NCBI GenBank assembly: GCA_018061485.1
Contig: JAGOUA010000003.1
Span: 16,120 to 30,186 of the forward strand
Direction: 5' to 3'
Length of the DNA stretch: 14,067 nucleotides
Source of the DNA: Patescibacteria group bacterium
Lineage (GTDB): Bacteria; Patescibacteriota; Patescibacteriia; 2-12-FULL-60-25
The notes below the pieces were generated by a model. That model made no database searches. It saw only the letters and a program-made list of their open reading frames with translations, and had not been told where the DNA came from. Of this stretch, positions 6,868 through 13,415 are shown one piece after another. Both the position numbers and the translations under genes were made by a program. The stretch's first letter is position 1. Every line of letters starts with the position of its first letter.

Positions 6868-8709
6868 ATGGATACGATTGCCGACATCAAAGCTCGTATC
6901 GACGTGGCAGAGCTGGTGGGAGAGTATGTTCCCCTCAAGCCGGCGGGCGCAGGAACGTTTAAAGGGGTGTGTCCGTTTCATCAAGAGCGTACGCCGTCGT
7001 TTCATGTGTCGCGATCGCGTCAATCGTGGCACTGTTTTGGGTGTGATACGGGGGGTGATATTTTTTCGTTTATTGAGCGTATCGAGGGCATGGAGTTTCG
7101 TGAGGCGTTGACCTTTTTAGCGCAAAAAGCAGGCGTAACGATAGAGGTCTCGTCATTTCAGCAGCTGGGGACCTCAAAAAAGAAGCGCCTGTTTGAGGTG
7201 AACGCCCTCGCGGCGCGATTTTTTCGATCCGTGTTATTGCAAGTGCCTCAAGCCGCAGAAGCGCGGGCCTATGTGCAACGACGAGGGATCGATGAGCTGA
7301 CGGCAGACCTGTTTTCGATTGGGTATGCGCTCGAGAGCTGGTCGGCGCTGACGGAGGCGCTTACCCGTCGAGGGGTGTCGGCGGATGAGCTCGTGGCCGC
7401 CGGTCTCGCGATGAAGCGTGAACGCGGCGAGGGGGTATACGATCGGTTTCGTGGCCGACTCATGTTTCCCATTACGGATGTGCACGGGAATGTTGTCGGA
7501 TTCACGGGGCGTATTCTCACGAGTGACCCACAACAGCCCAAGTACATGAATACACCTGAGACCATGGTGTATAAAAAAAGCGGTGTCCTGTACGGACTAG
7601 ATAAGGCGAAAGGGGAGATTCGCAAGCAGGATATCGCGGTGATTGTTGAGGGGAACATGGACGTTGTTTCGTCTCATCAAGCGGGGATTTTTCCTGTGGT
7701 AGCAGCAAGCGGAACCGCACTTACGATTGAGCAGTTGACGCTCATCAAGCGATTTACCACCAATCTTGCGATCGCGTTCGACCAAGATGCGGCGGGGGGA
7801 GCGGCAACCTTGCGTGGGTTGGATTTGGCTCGGCAGGAAGGGTTTTCGATCAAGATTATCACGCTTCCGCCAGAGGCGGGTAAAGATCCAGACGAGGCCT
7901 GTAAAAAAGATCCAGCGCTGTGGAAGCAGGCGATTCAAGACGCGAAGGGGATTGTGGATTGGGTGTATGCGCGAGCATTTTCGCGACACGGGGGAACATC
8001 TCCTGAGAGTAAACGCGCCATCGCGGATGAAGTTCTGCCTGAAATCACACGCATTCTGCACCCTGTGGAACGAGATGCTTGGGTAAAACGCCTCGCGAAA
8101 GATCTTGAAGTGGATCAGCAGGTGCTCTCCGCGGGGATCAAAAAAAGTGGAACGATCTTGCGTGCGGGGTTTGAACCAAAAGCGGTAACAGCACGTTTTA
8201 CGACGCAAGACAAGGAACGTACGGGGGGAACGACGGATCGTGTGGAGGATCGGCAAGCGTGGCGTTGGTTCGCGGGAGGGTTTCTTTCCGCGGCGGATTT
8301 TGCGCAAACCTTTGCGACCGCAACGATTCCTATGGAGATAGAAGACGACCCAGCGCTTGTTGCTCTTTACAGGGTGATTCATGCCTCGTATACTCAGGAT
8401 GGTTTTTTACCACCTTCGTCTGACGCTTCTTTTAGCCAGACGCTTTCCCGCCTGACGGCCACGCTTGAGCCGAGTGAGGCGACGACCTGCACGACGCTGA
8501 TGCTCTTAGCGGAGCACGCGTTCTCTTCCATGAATCGAGCAACAATTGAACACGAGCGTAGCGAGCTTTCACGCCTTTTGCGTCGAAAGGCGCTCGATCG
8601 AAAACGGTCCCTTCTTCTGCAAGAAATGAGTCGCGCCGAAGCGGCTCAAGACCTTGTTCGTATTCGGGAGCTGGAGCAAGCGTTTTCCGCTCTCCTGCAC
8701 GATCTGTAA
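6868..8709 (+). CDS. dnaG: DNA primase
   Basis: Makes RNA primers at the replication fork and works with the replicative helicase; 613 aa, normal length. Seen: CHC2 zinc-binding domain with C35, H38, C56, C59; catalytic core with RFRGRLMFPI and GFTGRIL; Toprim metal site EGNMD (Glu261, Asp265) and AFDQDAAG (Asp305, Asp307); then a less conserved C-terminal region (about 430-613) expected to bind helicase. The frame opens at 6829 (TTG) and has ATGs at 6859 and 6868. I chose 6868 because the family starts MDTIADIKARID and because ATGAGG lies 3 nt upstream as a Shine-Dalgarno-like site. rpoD follows after 16 nt, the classic dnaG-rpoD pair; rpsU is not upstream. Codons about 443-449 contain the 21-bp sequence repeated at 10272-10292. 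Confidence 0.96.
   Translation: MDTIADIKARIDVAELVGEYVPLKPAGAGTFKGVCPFHQERTPSFHVSRSRQSWHCFGCDTGGDIFSFIERIEGMEFREALTFLAQKAGVTIEVSSFQQLGTSKKKRLFEVNALAARFFRSVLLQVPQAAEARAYVQRRGIDELTADLFSIGYALESWSALTEALTRRGVSADELVAAGLAMKRERGEGVYDRFRGRLMFPITDVHGNVVGFTGRILTSDPQQPKYMNTPETMVYKKSGVLYGLDKAKGEIRKQDIAVIVEGNMDVVSSHQAGIFPVVAASGTALTIEQLTLIKRFTTNLAIAFDQDAAGGAATLRGLDLARQEGFSIKIITLPPEAGKDPDEACKKDPALWKQAIQDAKGIVDWVYARAFSRHGGTSPESKRAIADEVLPEITRILHPVERDAWVKRLAKDLEVDQQVLSAGIKKSGTILRAGFEPKAVTARFTTQDKERTGGTTDRVEDRQAWRWFAGGFLSAADFAQTFATATIPMEIEDDPALVALYRVIHASYTQDGFLPPSSDASFSQTLSRLTATLEPSEATTCTTLMLLAEHAFSSMNRATIEHERSELSRLLRRKALDRKRSLLLQEMSRAEAAQDLVRIRELEQAFSALLHDL
8193..8213 (+). repeat. 21-bp repeat, copy A (inside dnaG)
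   Basis: Begins ACGTTTTACG and ends GCAAGACAA; it encodes part of ARFTTQDK in the DnaG linker before the C-terminal domain. It is identical over 21 bp to 10272-10292 in the spacer upstream of the CAU tRNA gene, same orientation. Confidence 0.85.
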
Positions 8710-8725
8710 TTCTTTTGGTCAGGGT

Positions 8726-10069
<1,344 letters not shown>

Positions 10070-10093
10070 ACAGGGAAGGGGTAGAGCAGATAC

Positions 10094-10121
10094 AAAAACA
10101 CTCTCGAAAGAGAGTGTTTTT
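10094..10121. terminator. Bidirectional terminator shared by rpoD (+) and the CAU tRNA gene (-)
   Basis: A perfect 12-bp stem (10094-10105 AAAAACACTCTC with 10110-10121 GAGAGTGTTTTT) around a GAAA loop. Because the stem begins with A5 and ends with T5 it terminates in both directions. It starts 24 nt after the rpoD stop and lies 2 nt beyond the CCA end of the tRNA gene. Confidence 0.9.
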
Positions 10122-10123
10122 TA

Positions 10124-10200
10124 TGGTAGCGGGGGGCGGATTTGAACCGCCGGCCTCGGGCTTATGAGTCCCACGCTCTAACCAACTGAGCTACCCCGCC
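10124..10200 (-). tRNA. tRNA with CAU anticodon (elongator Met, or Ile2)
   Basis: A 77-nt cloverleaf on - with encoded CCA. Acceptor GGCGGGG pairs with CCCCGCU (G1-U72 wobble), D stem GCUC/GAGC with C11-G24 (elongator type), anticodon loop CUCAUAA, T arm GGCGG/CCGCC with UUCAAAU, discriminator A73. G2-C71 and C3-G70 fit methionyl-tRNA synthetase determinants, but a CAU anticodon could also be a lysidine-modified Ile tRNA; sequence alone does not settle it. Odd: the anticodon stem has U27-G43 and an A31-G39 mismatch, leaving three strong pairs. A good promoter lies upstream and a shared terminator downstream. Confidence 0.92.
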
Positions 10201-10212
10201 AAAAGTGACACA

Positions 10213-10242
10213 AGTGTAGCACGCGAGAACGAAGCATGACAA
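10213..10242 (-). promoter_or_regulatory. Promoter of the CAU tRNA gene
   Basis: On -: TTGTCA (10242-10237), 18-nt spacer ending in TGC, TACACT (10218-10213), so an extended -10. The mature tRNA 5' end is 12 nt after the -10 box, giving a very short 5' leader. Confidence 0.7.
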
Positions 10243-10271
10243 GTGCTGGCGAAGAGCGGCAGAATCATCTA

Positions 10272-10292
10272 ACGTTTTACGACGCAAGACAA
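10272..10292 (+). repeat. 21-bp repeat, copy B (spacer copy of a dnaG segment)
   Basis: Exact 21-bp match to 8193-8213, same orientation, in the A+T-rich spacer 10201-10405. The reading frame used in dnaG is preceded here directly by a TAA and continues into a non-homologous stretch, so this is not a dnaG duplicate beyond 21 bp. Apart from this copy, the tRNA promoter and the promoter at 10367-10396, I see nothing else in the spacer. Confidence 0.85.
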
Positions 10293-10366
10293 AATGAGCA
10301 GTAAAAAAGGACTTAAAACAAAATGGTGCCGCAATTTTCGGCTATTTTACGCAAAAAAGCTGCTTC

Positions 10367-10396
10367 TTCGACAGAAAAACAGGATATTGTTACACT
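10367..10396 (+). promoter_or_regulatory. Promoter of the YdjM-like gene (extended -10)
   Basis: TTCGAC (10367-10372, weak), 18-nt spacer, TGT then TACACT (10391-10396): an extended -10. The ATG is 9 nt later, so the leader is about 2-4 nt. Confidence 0.5.
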
Positions 10397-10405
10397 TGGG
10401 CAGAT

Positions 10406-10879
10406 ATGTTGGTGGCAACGCATGTGGTGATTGGTGGCGGGGTAGCGATGGCTGTTTTTCCGGGGCAGCCATTTTTTGCGTTTATTGTGGGGGTGATCGT
10501 GCATTTGCTTATTGATATGATCCCGCACGGTGACGCGGATCTCTACGAGCAGTACGTAAGCGGGGAGCGAGCGCGATTTGCGATCGCGTATACGGTGCTG
10601 GACGCGCTGGCGGGCTTACTCCTGACGATTTTTCTGCTGACGCGAGAGGTTCCTTCGTCTGTACGCGAAAGTATCGCTTGGGGGATTACGGGTGGTGTAT
10701 TACCCGATATTTTGGTGGGTTTACGGCAAATTCTTCCGCATAGCTTGCTTGAGCGGGCGTATACCATCCACACGTTTTTTCATAACGGTGTCACAAAGCG
10801 TCTTGGTGACGTTCCATTATGGGTGGGAATTGGGGTGCAGGCGCTCGGCATTGGGGCTCTTCTCGTAGTGATCATCTAA
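10406..10879 (+). CDS. YdjM/DUF457-like membrane protein, putative metal-dependent hydrolase
   Basis: 157-aa hydrophobic protein with about four membrane segments (about 5-30, 59-78, 90-108, 138-157). Charged and metal-binding-type residues sit at membrane borders: His6, HLLIDMIPHGD (His33, Asp37, His41, Asp43), LPD (Asp101) and HTFFH (His122, His126). This spacing of His and Asp resembles the YdjM/DUF457 group of membrane-bound putative metal-dependent hydrolases; assignment is by pattern only and the substrate is unknown. The gene stands alone on + between two - strand tRNA genes with CAU anticodons, with its own promoter and terminator, so it looks like a separate insertion into a tRNA cluster. 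No Shine-Dalgarno site is visible. Confidence 0.75.
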   Translation: MLVATHVVIGGGVAMAVFPGQPFFAFIVGVIVHLLIDMIPHGDADLYEQYVSGERARFAIAYTVLDALAGLLLTIFLLTREVPSSVRESIAWGITGGVLPDILVGLRQILPHSLLERAYTIHTFFHNGVTKRLGDVPLWVGIGVQALGIGALLVVII

Positions 10880-10881
10880 CG

Positions 10882-10910
10882 AAAAAACCATCCGTATTGG
10901 ATGGTTTTTT
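10882..10910. terminator. Bidirectional terminator shared by the YdjM-like gene (+) and tRNA-fMet (-)
   Basis: A perfect 12-bp stem (10882-10893 AAAAAACCATCC with 10899-10910 GGATGGTTTTTT) with a 5-nt loop and A6/T6 at the ends. It is 2 nt from the + stop and 2 nt from the tRNA CCA end. Confidence 0.9.
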
Positions 10911-10912
10911 GA

Positions 10913-10989
10913 TGGTTGCGGGGGTTGGACTCGAACCAACGACCTCCGGGTTATGGGCCCGGCGAGCTGCCAAACTGCTCTACCCCGCT
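10913..10989 (-). tRNA. Initiator tRNA-fMet (CAU) with C33
   Basis: A 77-nt cloverleaf on - with encoded CCA. It carries all the usual initiator marks: no Watson-Crick pair at 1-72 (A1/A72), three G-C pairs in the anticodon stem next to the loop (G29-G31 with C39-C41), and A11-U24 in the D stem GAGC/GCUC. T arm GUUGG/CCAAC with UUCGAGU. The anticodon loop reads CCCAUAA, so position 33 is C, whereas bacterial tRNAs almost always have U33 for the U-turn. All stems are perfectly paired, so the gene looks functional. It has a near-consensus promoter upstream and a shared terminator downstream. Confidence 0.95.
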
Positions 10990-11003
10990 ACGAAGCTGGT
11001 CCG

Positions 11004-11032
11004 AGTATACGAGATGCGTCGGTGAGCGTCAA
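11004..11032 (-). promoter_or_regulatory. tRNA-fMet promoter, near consensus
   Basis: On -: TTGACG (11032-11027), exactly 17 nt, TATACT (11009-11004): 5 of 6 in both boxes. The mature tRNA starts 15 nt after the -10. Confidence 0.8.
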
Positions 11033-11050
11033 GCGATGAGCTGAGCACGC

Positions 11051-11079
11051 TTGCGTCCGTCGCACGTGAGGCGTACGCT
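11051..11079 (+). promoter_or_regulatory. Promoter of the Gmad2 lipoprotein gene
   Basis: TTGCGT (11051-11056), 17-nt spacer, TACGCT (11074-11079), 8 nt before the ATG at 11088. It is divergent from the tRNA-fMet promoter, with 18 bp between the two -35 boxes. Confidence 0.5.
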
Positions 11080-11087
11080 GGATCCAT

Positions 11088-11636
11088 ATGAAAACGACCT
11101 TTCTTGTAGGAGTGATCGCGGTGGGAGCGGTGTTTGGGGCTGGTTGTGCGCGTCCTGCACAGCCGCCAGAAGAGCAAGTTGCCTGTACGATGGACGCGAT
11201 GCAGTGCCCTGATGGGTCGTTTGTTGGGCGTGTAGGACCTTCCTGTGCGTTCGCACCTTGTCCAGCACCGGTAGAGACGCCAAGCACCACCTCTACAAGC
11301 CAACTTCCTGCAACGAAAGACGATCTCATTCGCGTAGACGCACCTCTTCCTACGACGGTGATTCAGAGCCCCACGGTTATCACGGGTGAGGCGCGGGGCC
11401 CATGGTATTTTGAAGCGTCATTTCCGATCGAGATTCGTGATGCGAATAACGTGCTTCTTGGACAGACGATTGGACAAGCGCAAGCAGATTGGATGACGGT
11501 GGATTATGTTCCGTTCTCGGCGACGCTCACCTTTACTACGCCAACAACCGCTACTGGAACCCTCGTGTTGAAAAAAGATAATCCATCTGGAGAACCGCAG
11601 AACGATAACGCGCTGATCATCCCGATCTCGTTCTAG
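11088..11636 (+). CDS. Lipoprotein with Cys-rich segment and Gmad2 domain
   Basis: 182-aa exported protein. Seen: short basic start and hydrophobic signal (1-19) ending GAGC, so Cys20 is the probable lipid anchor (Gly at -3 is unusual for a lipobox). Next comes a four-cysteine segment (C33, C40, C53, C58; CTMDAMQCPDG ... CAFAPCP) and a Pro/Ser/Thr linker (about 59-80). The immunoglobulin-like Gmad2 domain (about 90-182) has SPTVITGEARGPWYFEASFP, DWMTVDYVPFSATLTF and LKKDNPSG. Gmad2 was named from spore-germination proteins but is common in surface lipoproteins of non-sporing bacteria; a surface or peptidoglycan-associated role is inferred. The cysteines could form two disulfides outside the cell. 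The next gene starts 7 nt after the stop, so the two are probably co-transcribed. Confidence 0.85.
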   Translation: MKTTFLVGVIAVGAVFGAGCARPAQPPEEQVACTMDAMQCPDGSFVGRVGPSCAFAPCPAPVETPSTTSTSQLPATKDDLIRVDAPLPTTVIQSPTVITGEARGPWYFEASFPIEIRDANNVLLGQTIGQAQADWMTVDYVPFSATLTFTTPTTATGTLVLKKDNPSGEPQNDNALIIPISF

Positions 11637-11643
11637 AGCGGAT

Positions 11644-12132
11644 ATGCGGGTGCTTGAGGGTCAAGAGGGAGATGTGGCGAAGAAGTGGCTTGGTGTAGCC
11701 GCGCGCCTCGCTCAGGCGGCGACGTGTCTTCGCGCGAAAGGAGGATCGGTGATCATCTCTGCGAAGGGTAAACGTATTGGAGCGGGGGTGAATACGCCCC
11801 CGAACGGGCAAGAAACACAACGGCGTTGCGCAAAAGAGAAGGCCTCGTATCATCCAAAAGTGACGGATAAGACCTGTTGCATGCATGCAGAGCAGCGTGC
11901 CATTATAGACGCCCTACGAACGTCTCCTCGTGACATAGCGGGCGCGCGTTTGTATTATGTGCGGCTAGCTGAGGACGGTTCTCTCGCGTATGCTGGTCAG
12001 CCGTATTGTACGATCTGCAGTAAGATGGCGCTTGATGTAGGTGTAACAGAATTCGTCCTGTGGCATGAGACGGGAATCGCTGTCTATTCCACGGAGGAAT
12101 ATAACGAACGCTCTTTTGCTTATGCGGGGTAG
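11644..12132 (+). CDS. Cytidine/dCMP deaminase-like zinc enzyme
   Basis: 162-aa member of the CMP/dCMP deaminase superfamily. Zinc-site motifs: HAE (81-83, in CCMHAEQRAII) with Glu83 as the proton shuttle, and PYCTIC (120-125) giving Cys122 and Cys125. One extra residue (Tyr121) separates Pro from the first Cys compared with the common PCxxC. GGSVIISAKGKRIGAGVNTPP (in two parts, 33-53) fits the first strands of the fold. Extra residues Cys62, His70, Cys78 and Cys79 might form a second metal site, as in some dCMP deaminases. The substrate (dCMP, cytidine or other) cannot be read; the TadA-type EPCxMC is absent. The gene follows the lipoprotein gene by 7 nt and its last 13 nt overlap the end of the convergent PAP2 gene. 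Confidence 0.8.
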   Translation: MRVLEGQEGDVAKKWLGVAARLAQAATCLRAKGGSVIISAKGKRIGAGVNTPPNGQETQRRCAKEKASYHPKVTDKTCCMHAEQRAIIDALRTSPRDIAGARLYYVRLAEDGSLAYAGQPYCTICSKMALDVGVTEFVLWHETGIAVYSTEEYNERSFAYAG

Positions 12133-12656
12133 GGAAGGAAGGTGAGAATCACTCCTGCATAGGCCGCGCCCAGCAAGATGCCAGCTAAGACGTCGGAAGG
12201 ATAATGCATGCCGCACGCAAGACGTGACCATCCAACCACACCCACGAGCAGCCCCAAGAACGGAAGCGTAAAGGGGAAGGTGTGTCCGATCAGGACGCTG
12301 AGAGCGGTCATGATGGCTGCATGTCCGGACGGAAACGACGAATCTCGATACACGACGCCAAGGGGCTTGAGGGTGTCTTTTGCGGCGATATGTGGACGTT
12401 TGCGACGGATAAAACTCCGTTTGCATAATCCCTCAACAAGGATGTAATGCGTCAAAAAAGCGAGGCCGATCGAGGTAAAGAGCGGCAGAGGAAGTTTACC
12501 CACGTACCAAGAAGAGGCGGTAATCACCCCAACAAGGAAGAGAAAGAGGACGTCTAATCGCGAAGAGGTGATCGCAAGCCATCGTACGAAAGAGTGGTTG
12601 TTCCATCGCTGGATCGCAAAGACGAACGTGGTTTCAAAAGAAGGGCGGAAAGGCAT
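12120..12656 (-). CDS. PAP2-family membrane phosphatase
   Basis: 178-aa polytopic membrane protein with the three PAP2 motifs: RRKRP (residues 84-88; K79 or R80 supplies the first basic residue, the spacing from K79 being one longer than KX6RP), PSGH (109-112, His112 catalytic) and SRLACGMHYPSD (144-155, with Arg145, His151 nucleophile and Asp155). About five hydrophobic helices. Likely acts on a lipid phosphate or pyrophosphate such as undecaprenyl pyrophosphate or phosphatidate; substrate not readable. The frame extends upstream to ATGs at 12689 and 12716. 12716 lies in the tRNA-Arg terminator, and I prefer 12656, which fits PAP2 N-termini and lies downstream of a possible -10 box. It overlaps the deaminase gene tail-to-tail by 13 bp with no terminator between. 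Confidence 0.88.
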   Translation of the reverse strand: MPFRPSFETTFVFAIQRWNNHSFVRWLAITSSRLDVLFLFLVGVITASSWYVGKLPLPLFTSIGLAFLTHYILVEGLCKRSFIRRKRPHIAAKDTLKPLGVVYRDSSFPSGHAAIMTALSVLIGHTFPFTLPFLGLLVGVVGWSRLACGMHYPSDVLAGILLGAAYAGVILTFLPYPA

Positions 12657-12678
12657 ACAAAAGAGCGTTGTTTCGTTC

Positions 12679-12708
12679 ACTATACGCATCACGCAGACAA
12701 AAGAAAAA
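12679..12708 (-). promoter_or_regulatory. Possible PAP2 promoter
   Basis: On -: TTTTTC (12708-12703, weak and part of the terminator T-run), 18 nt, TATAGT (12684-12679, 5 of 6). The ATG at 12656 is 22 nt later. Read-through from tRNA-Arg is the alternative. Confidence 0.35.
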
Positions 12709-12729
12709 CCTCTCATATTCTGAGAGGTT
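12703..12729 (-). terminator. Terminator of tRNA-Arg
   Basis: On -: a 9-bp perfect stem (12729-12721 AACCTCTCA with 12715-12707 TGAGAGGTT), 5-nt loop, followed by Ts to 12704. It is 8 nt beyond the tRNA CCA end. It has only a weak T-run on the + side. Confidence 0.8.
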
Positions 12730-12737
12730 CTTTCTTA

Positions 12738-12814
12738 TGGTGCAGCCGAGACGATTTGAACGTCTGACCTCTTCCTTCGCAGGGAAGCGCTCTATCCAGC
12801 TGAGCTACGGCTGC
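12738..12814 (-). tRNA. tRNA-Arg with GCG anticodon
   Basis: A 77-nt, fully paired cloverleaf on - with encoded CCA: acceptor GCAGCCG/CGGCUGC, D arm GCUC/GAGC, anticodon stem CUUCC/GGAAG with loop CUGCGAA, T arm AGACG/CGUCU, A73. Anticodon GCG reads CGC and, by wobble, CGU. Most bacteria instead encode ACG, which TadA edits to ICG. A strong promoter lies 39 nt upstream, inside the end of the neighbouring membrane protein gene, and a terminator follows. Confidence 0.95.
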
Positions 12815-12830
12815 GCAAGCCGTTTAAGGG

Positions 12831-13340
12831 CTAAATGCGCAAAAGCCGCCCTAATATATCAGAAGAGTACTCGGTTGACAAGTCTAGGTTTTCTCGAAGA
12901 TATTGGCGTAAATGCTCGCGAATCGCGACAGGGTCCTGATCTCCAAGGTCGATGTGGATGGTGGGGTTGATCCCAGAGCGTTTTTGAATGTAGAGGGTTT
13001 TTGCGTAGGGGGGATCGTAGATAATGGCAAAATGCTCGAGGTCTTGAAAGAGGTGTAAAGCGCCGTCCCACGCCACGCCATTATCTCCAATTTGTACCAG
13101 AACGGGGCGCGGTTCGCGTTGATTGCCCACGATCAGGACGATATCCACCAACAAGATAAAAAAAGCAAAGAGAAAGTTTTCTTGCCAGATGGCGTAGGCG
13201 AGCAAAAAGAGCGAGAGCACGCCCATACCGATATACCAAGCAGAAGAGCGTTGGTATTGCACGTGGGAAGGCGTTTCCCAAACAAACGCATCTTGTAAGG
13301 CGATCAAGGAACTCTCCACTTCGGGAGCATACGTAAGCAT
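12831..13340 (-). CDS. Two-helix membrane protein with a C-terminal PH-like domain, unknown function
   Basis: 169 aa. Residues 1-33 are polar; two membrane helices follow (about 35-52 and 55-72); then a soluble domain of about 95 residues with alternating strands (VLVQIGDNGVAW, HFAIIYDPP, KTLYIQKRSG, TIHIDLGDQD) and two closing helices (AIREHLRQYLREN, SDILGRLLRI). The strand pattern with a capping helix is like bacterial PH-type domains, and the protein resembles conserved unknown proteins of Patescibacteria (I think DUF5673-like, unverified). The ATG at 13340 follows an extended -10 by 8 nt; the frame continues upstream to 13430 but that would cross the promoter and the recG start. Its last codons contain the tRNA-Arg promoter. 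Confidence 0.75.
   Translation of the reverse strand: MLTYAPEVESSLIALQDAFVWETPSHVQYQRSSAWYIGMGVLSLFLLAYAIWQENFLFAFFILLVDIVLIVGNQREPRPVLVQIGDNGVAWDGALHLFQDLEHFAIIYDPPYAKTLYIQKRSGINPTIHIDLGDQDPVAIREHLRQYLRENLDLSTEYSSDILGRLLRI
12853..12881 (-). promoter_or_regulatory. tRNA-Arg promoter inside a coding region
   Basis: On -: TTGTCA (12881-12876), exactly 17 nt, TATATT (12858-12853). Both boxes are 5 of 6. It lies in the last 17 codons of the membrane protein gene; the mature tRNA begins 38 nt after the -10. Confidence 0.75.
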
Positions 13341-13348
13341 ACAAGGGA

Positions 13349-13357
13349 AGTATACCA
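13349..13357 (-). promoter_or_regulatory. Extended -10 promoter of the membrane protein gene
   Basis: On -: TGG directly followed by TATACT (13354-13349), with 8 nt to the ATG at 13340, so a leader of about 1-3 nt is expected. No good -35 at 16-18 nt; the TGn extension can compensate. Confidence 0.55.
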
Positions 13358-13399
13358 CACATGCCCGTAAGAGACCGCTCTCGTCAAAAAGCCGTTCGC

Positions 13400-13409
13400 T
13401 TGGCATGAT
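13400..13409 (+). promoter_or_regulatory. Possible recG extended -10 / direct-repeat element
   Basis: TGG followed by CATGAT (13404-13409), 6 nt before the recG ATG. The 10-mer TTGGCATGAT (13400-13409) recurs exactly at 13424-13433 inside recG codons 3-6. The promoter call is weak. Confidence 0.25.
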
Positions 13410-13415
13410 GCCTGC

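Noticed and set aside
7597..8382. 261-codon open frame on - opposite dnaG
   Set aside because: No recognisable domain and odd composition; the + strand has the DnaG motifs.
8654..8725. Upstream start for rpoD at 8654
   Set aside because: It would lie inside the dnaG coding end and adds residues with no resemblance to sigma factors; the ATG at 8726 is 16 nt after dnaG.
10323..10430. 35-codon open frame in the A+T-rich spacer
   Set aside because: It runs over the promoter and start of the YdjM-like gene, has no ribosome binding site and no recognisable content.
10264..10881. 11-bp repeat ATCATCTAACG at 10264-10274 and 10871-10881
   Set aside because: Many 11-bp matches are expected by chance in 14 kb.
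12657..12716. Upstream starts for the PAP2 protein (12716, 12689)
   Set aside because: 12716 lies within the tRNA-Arg terminator hairpin; the added residues do not resemble PAP2 N-termini.
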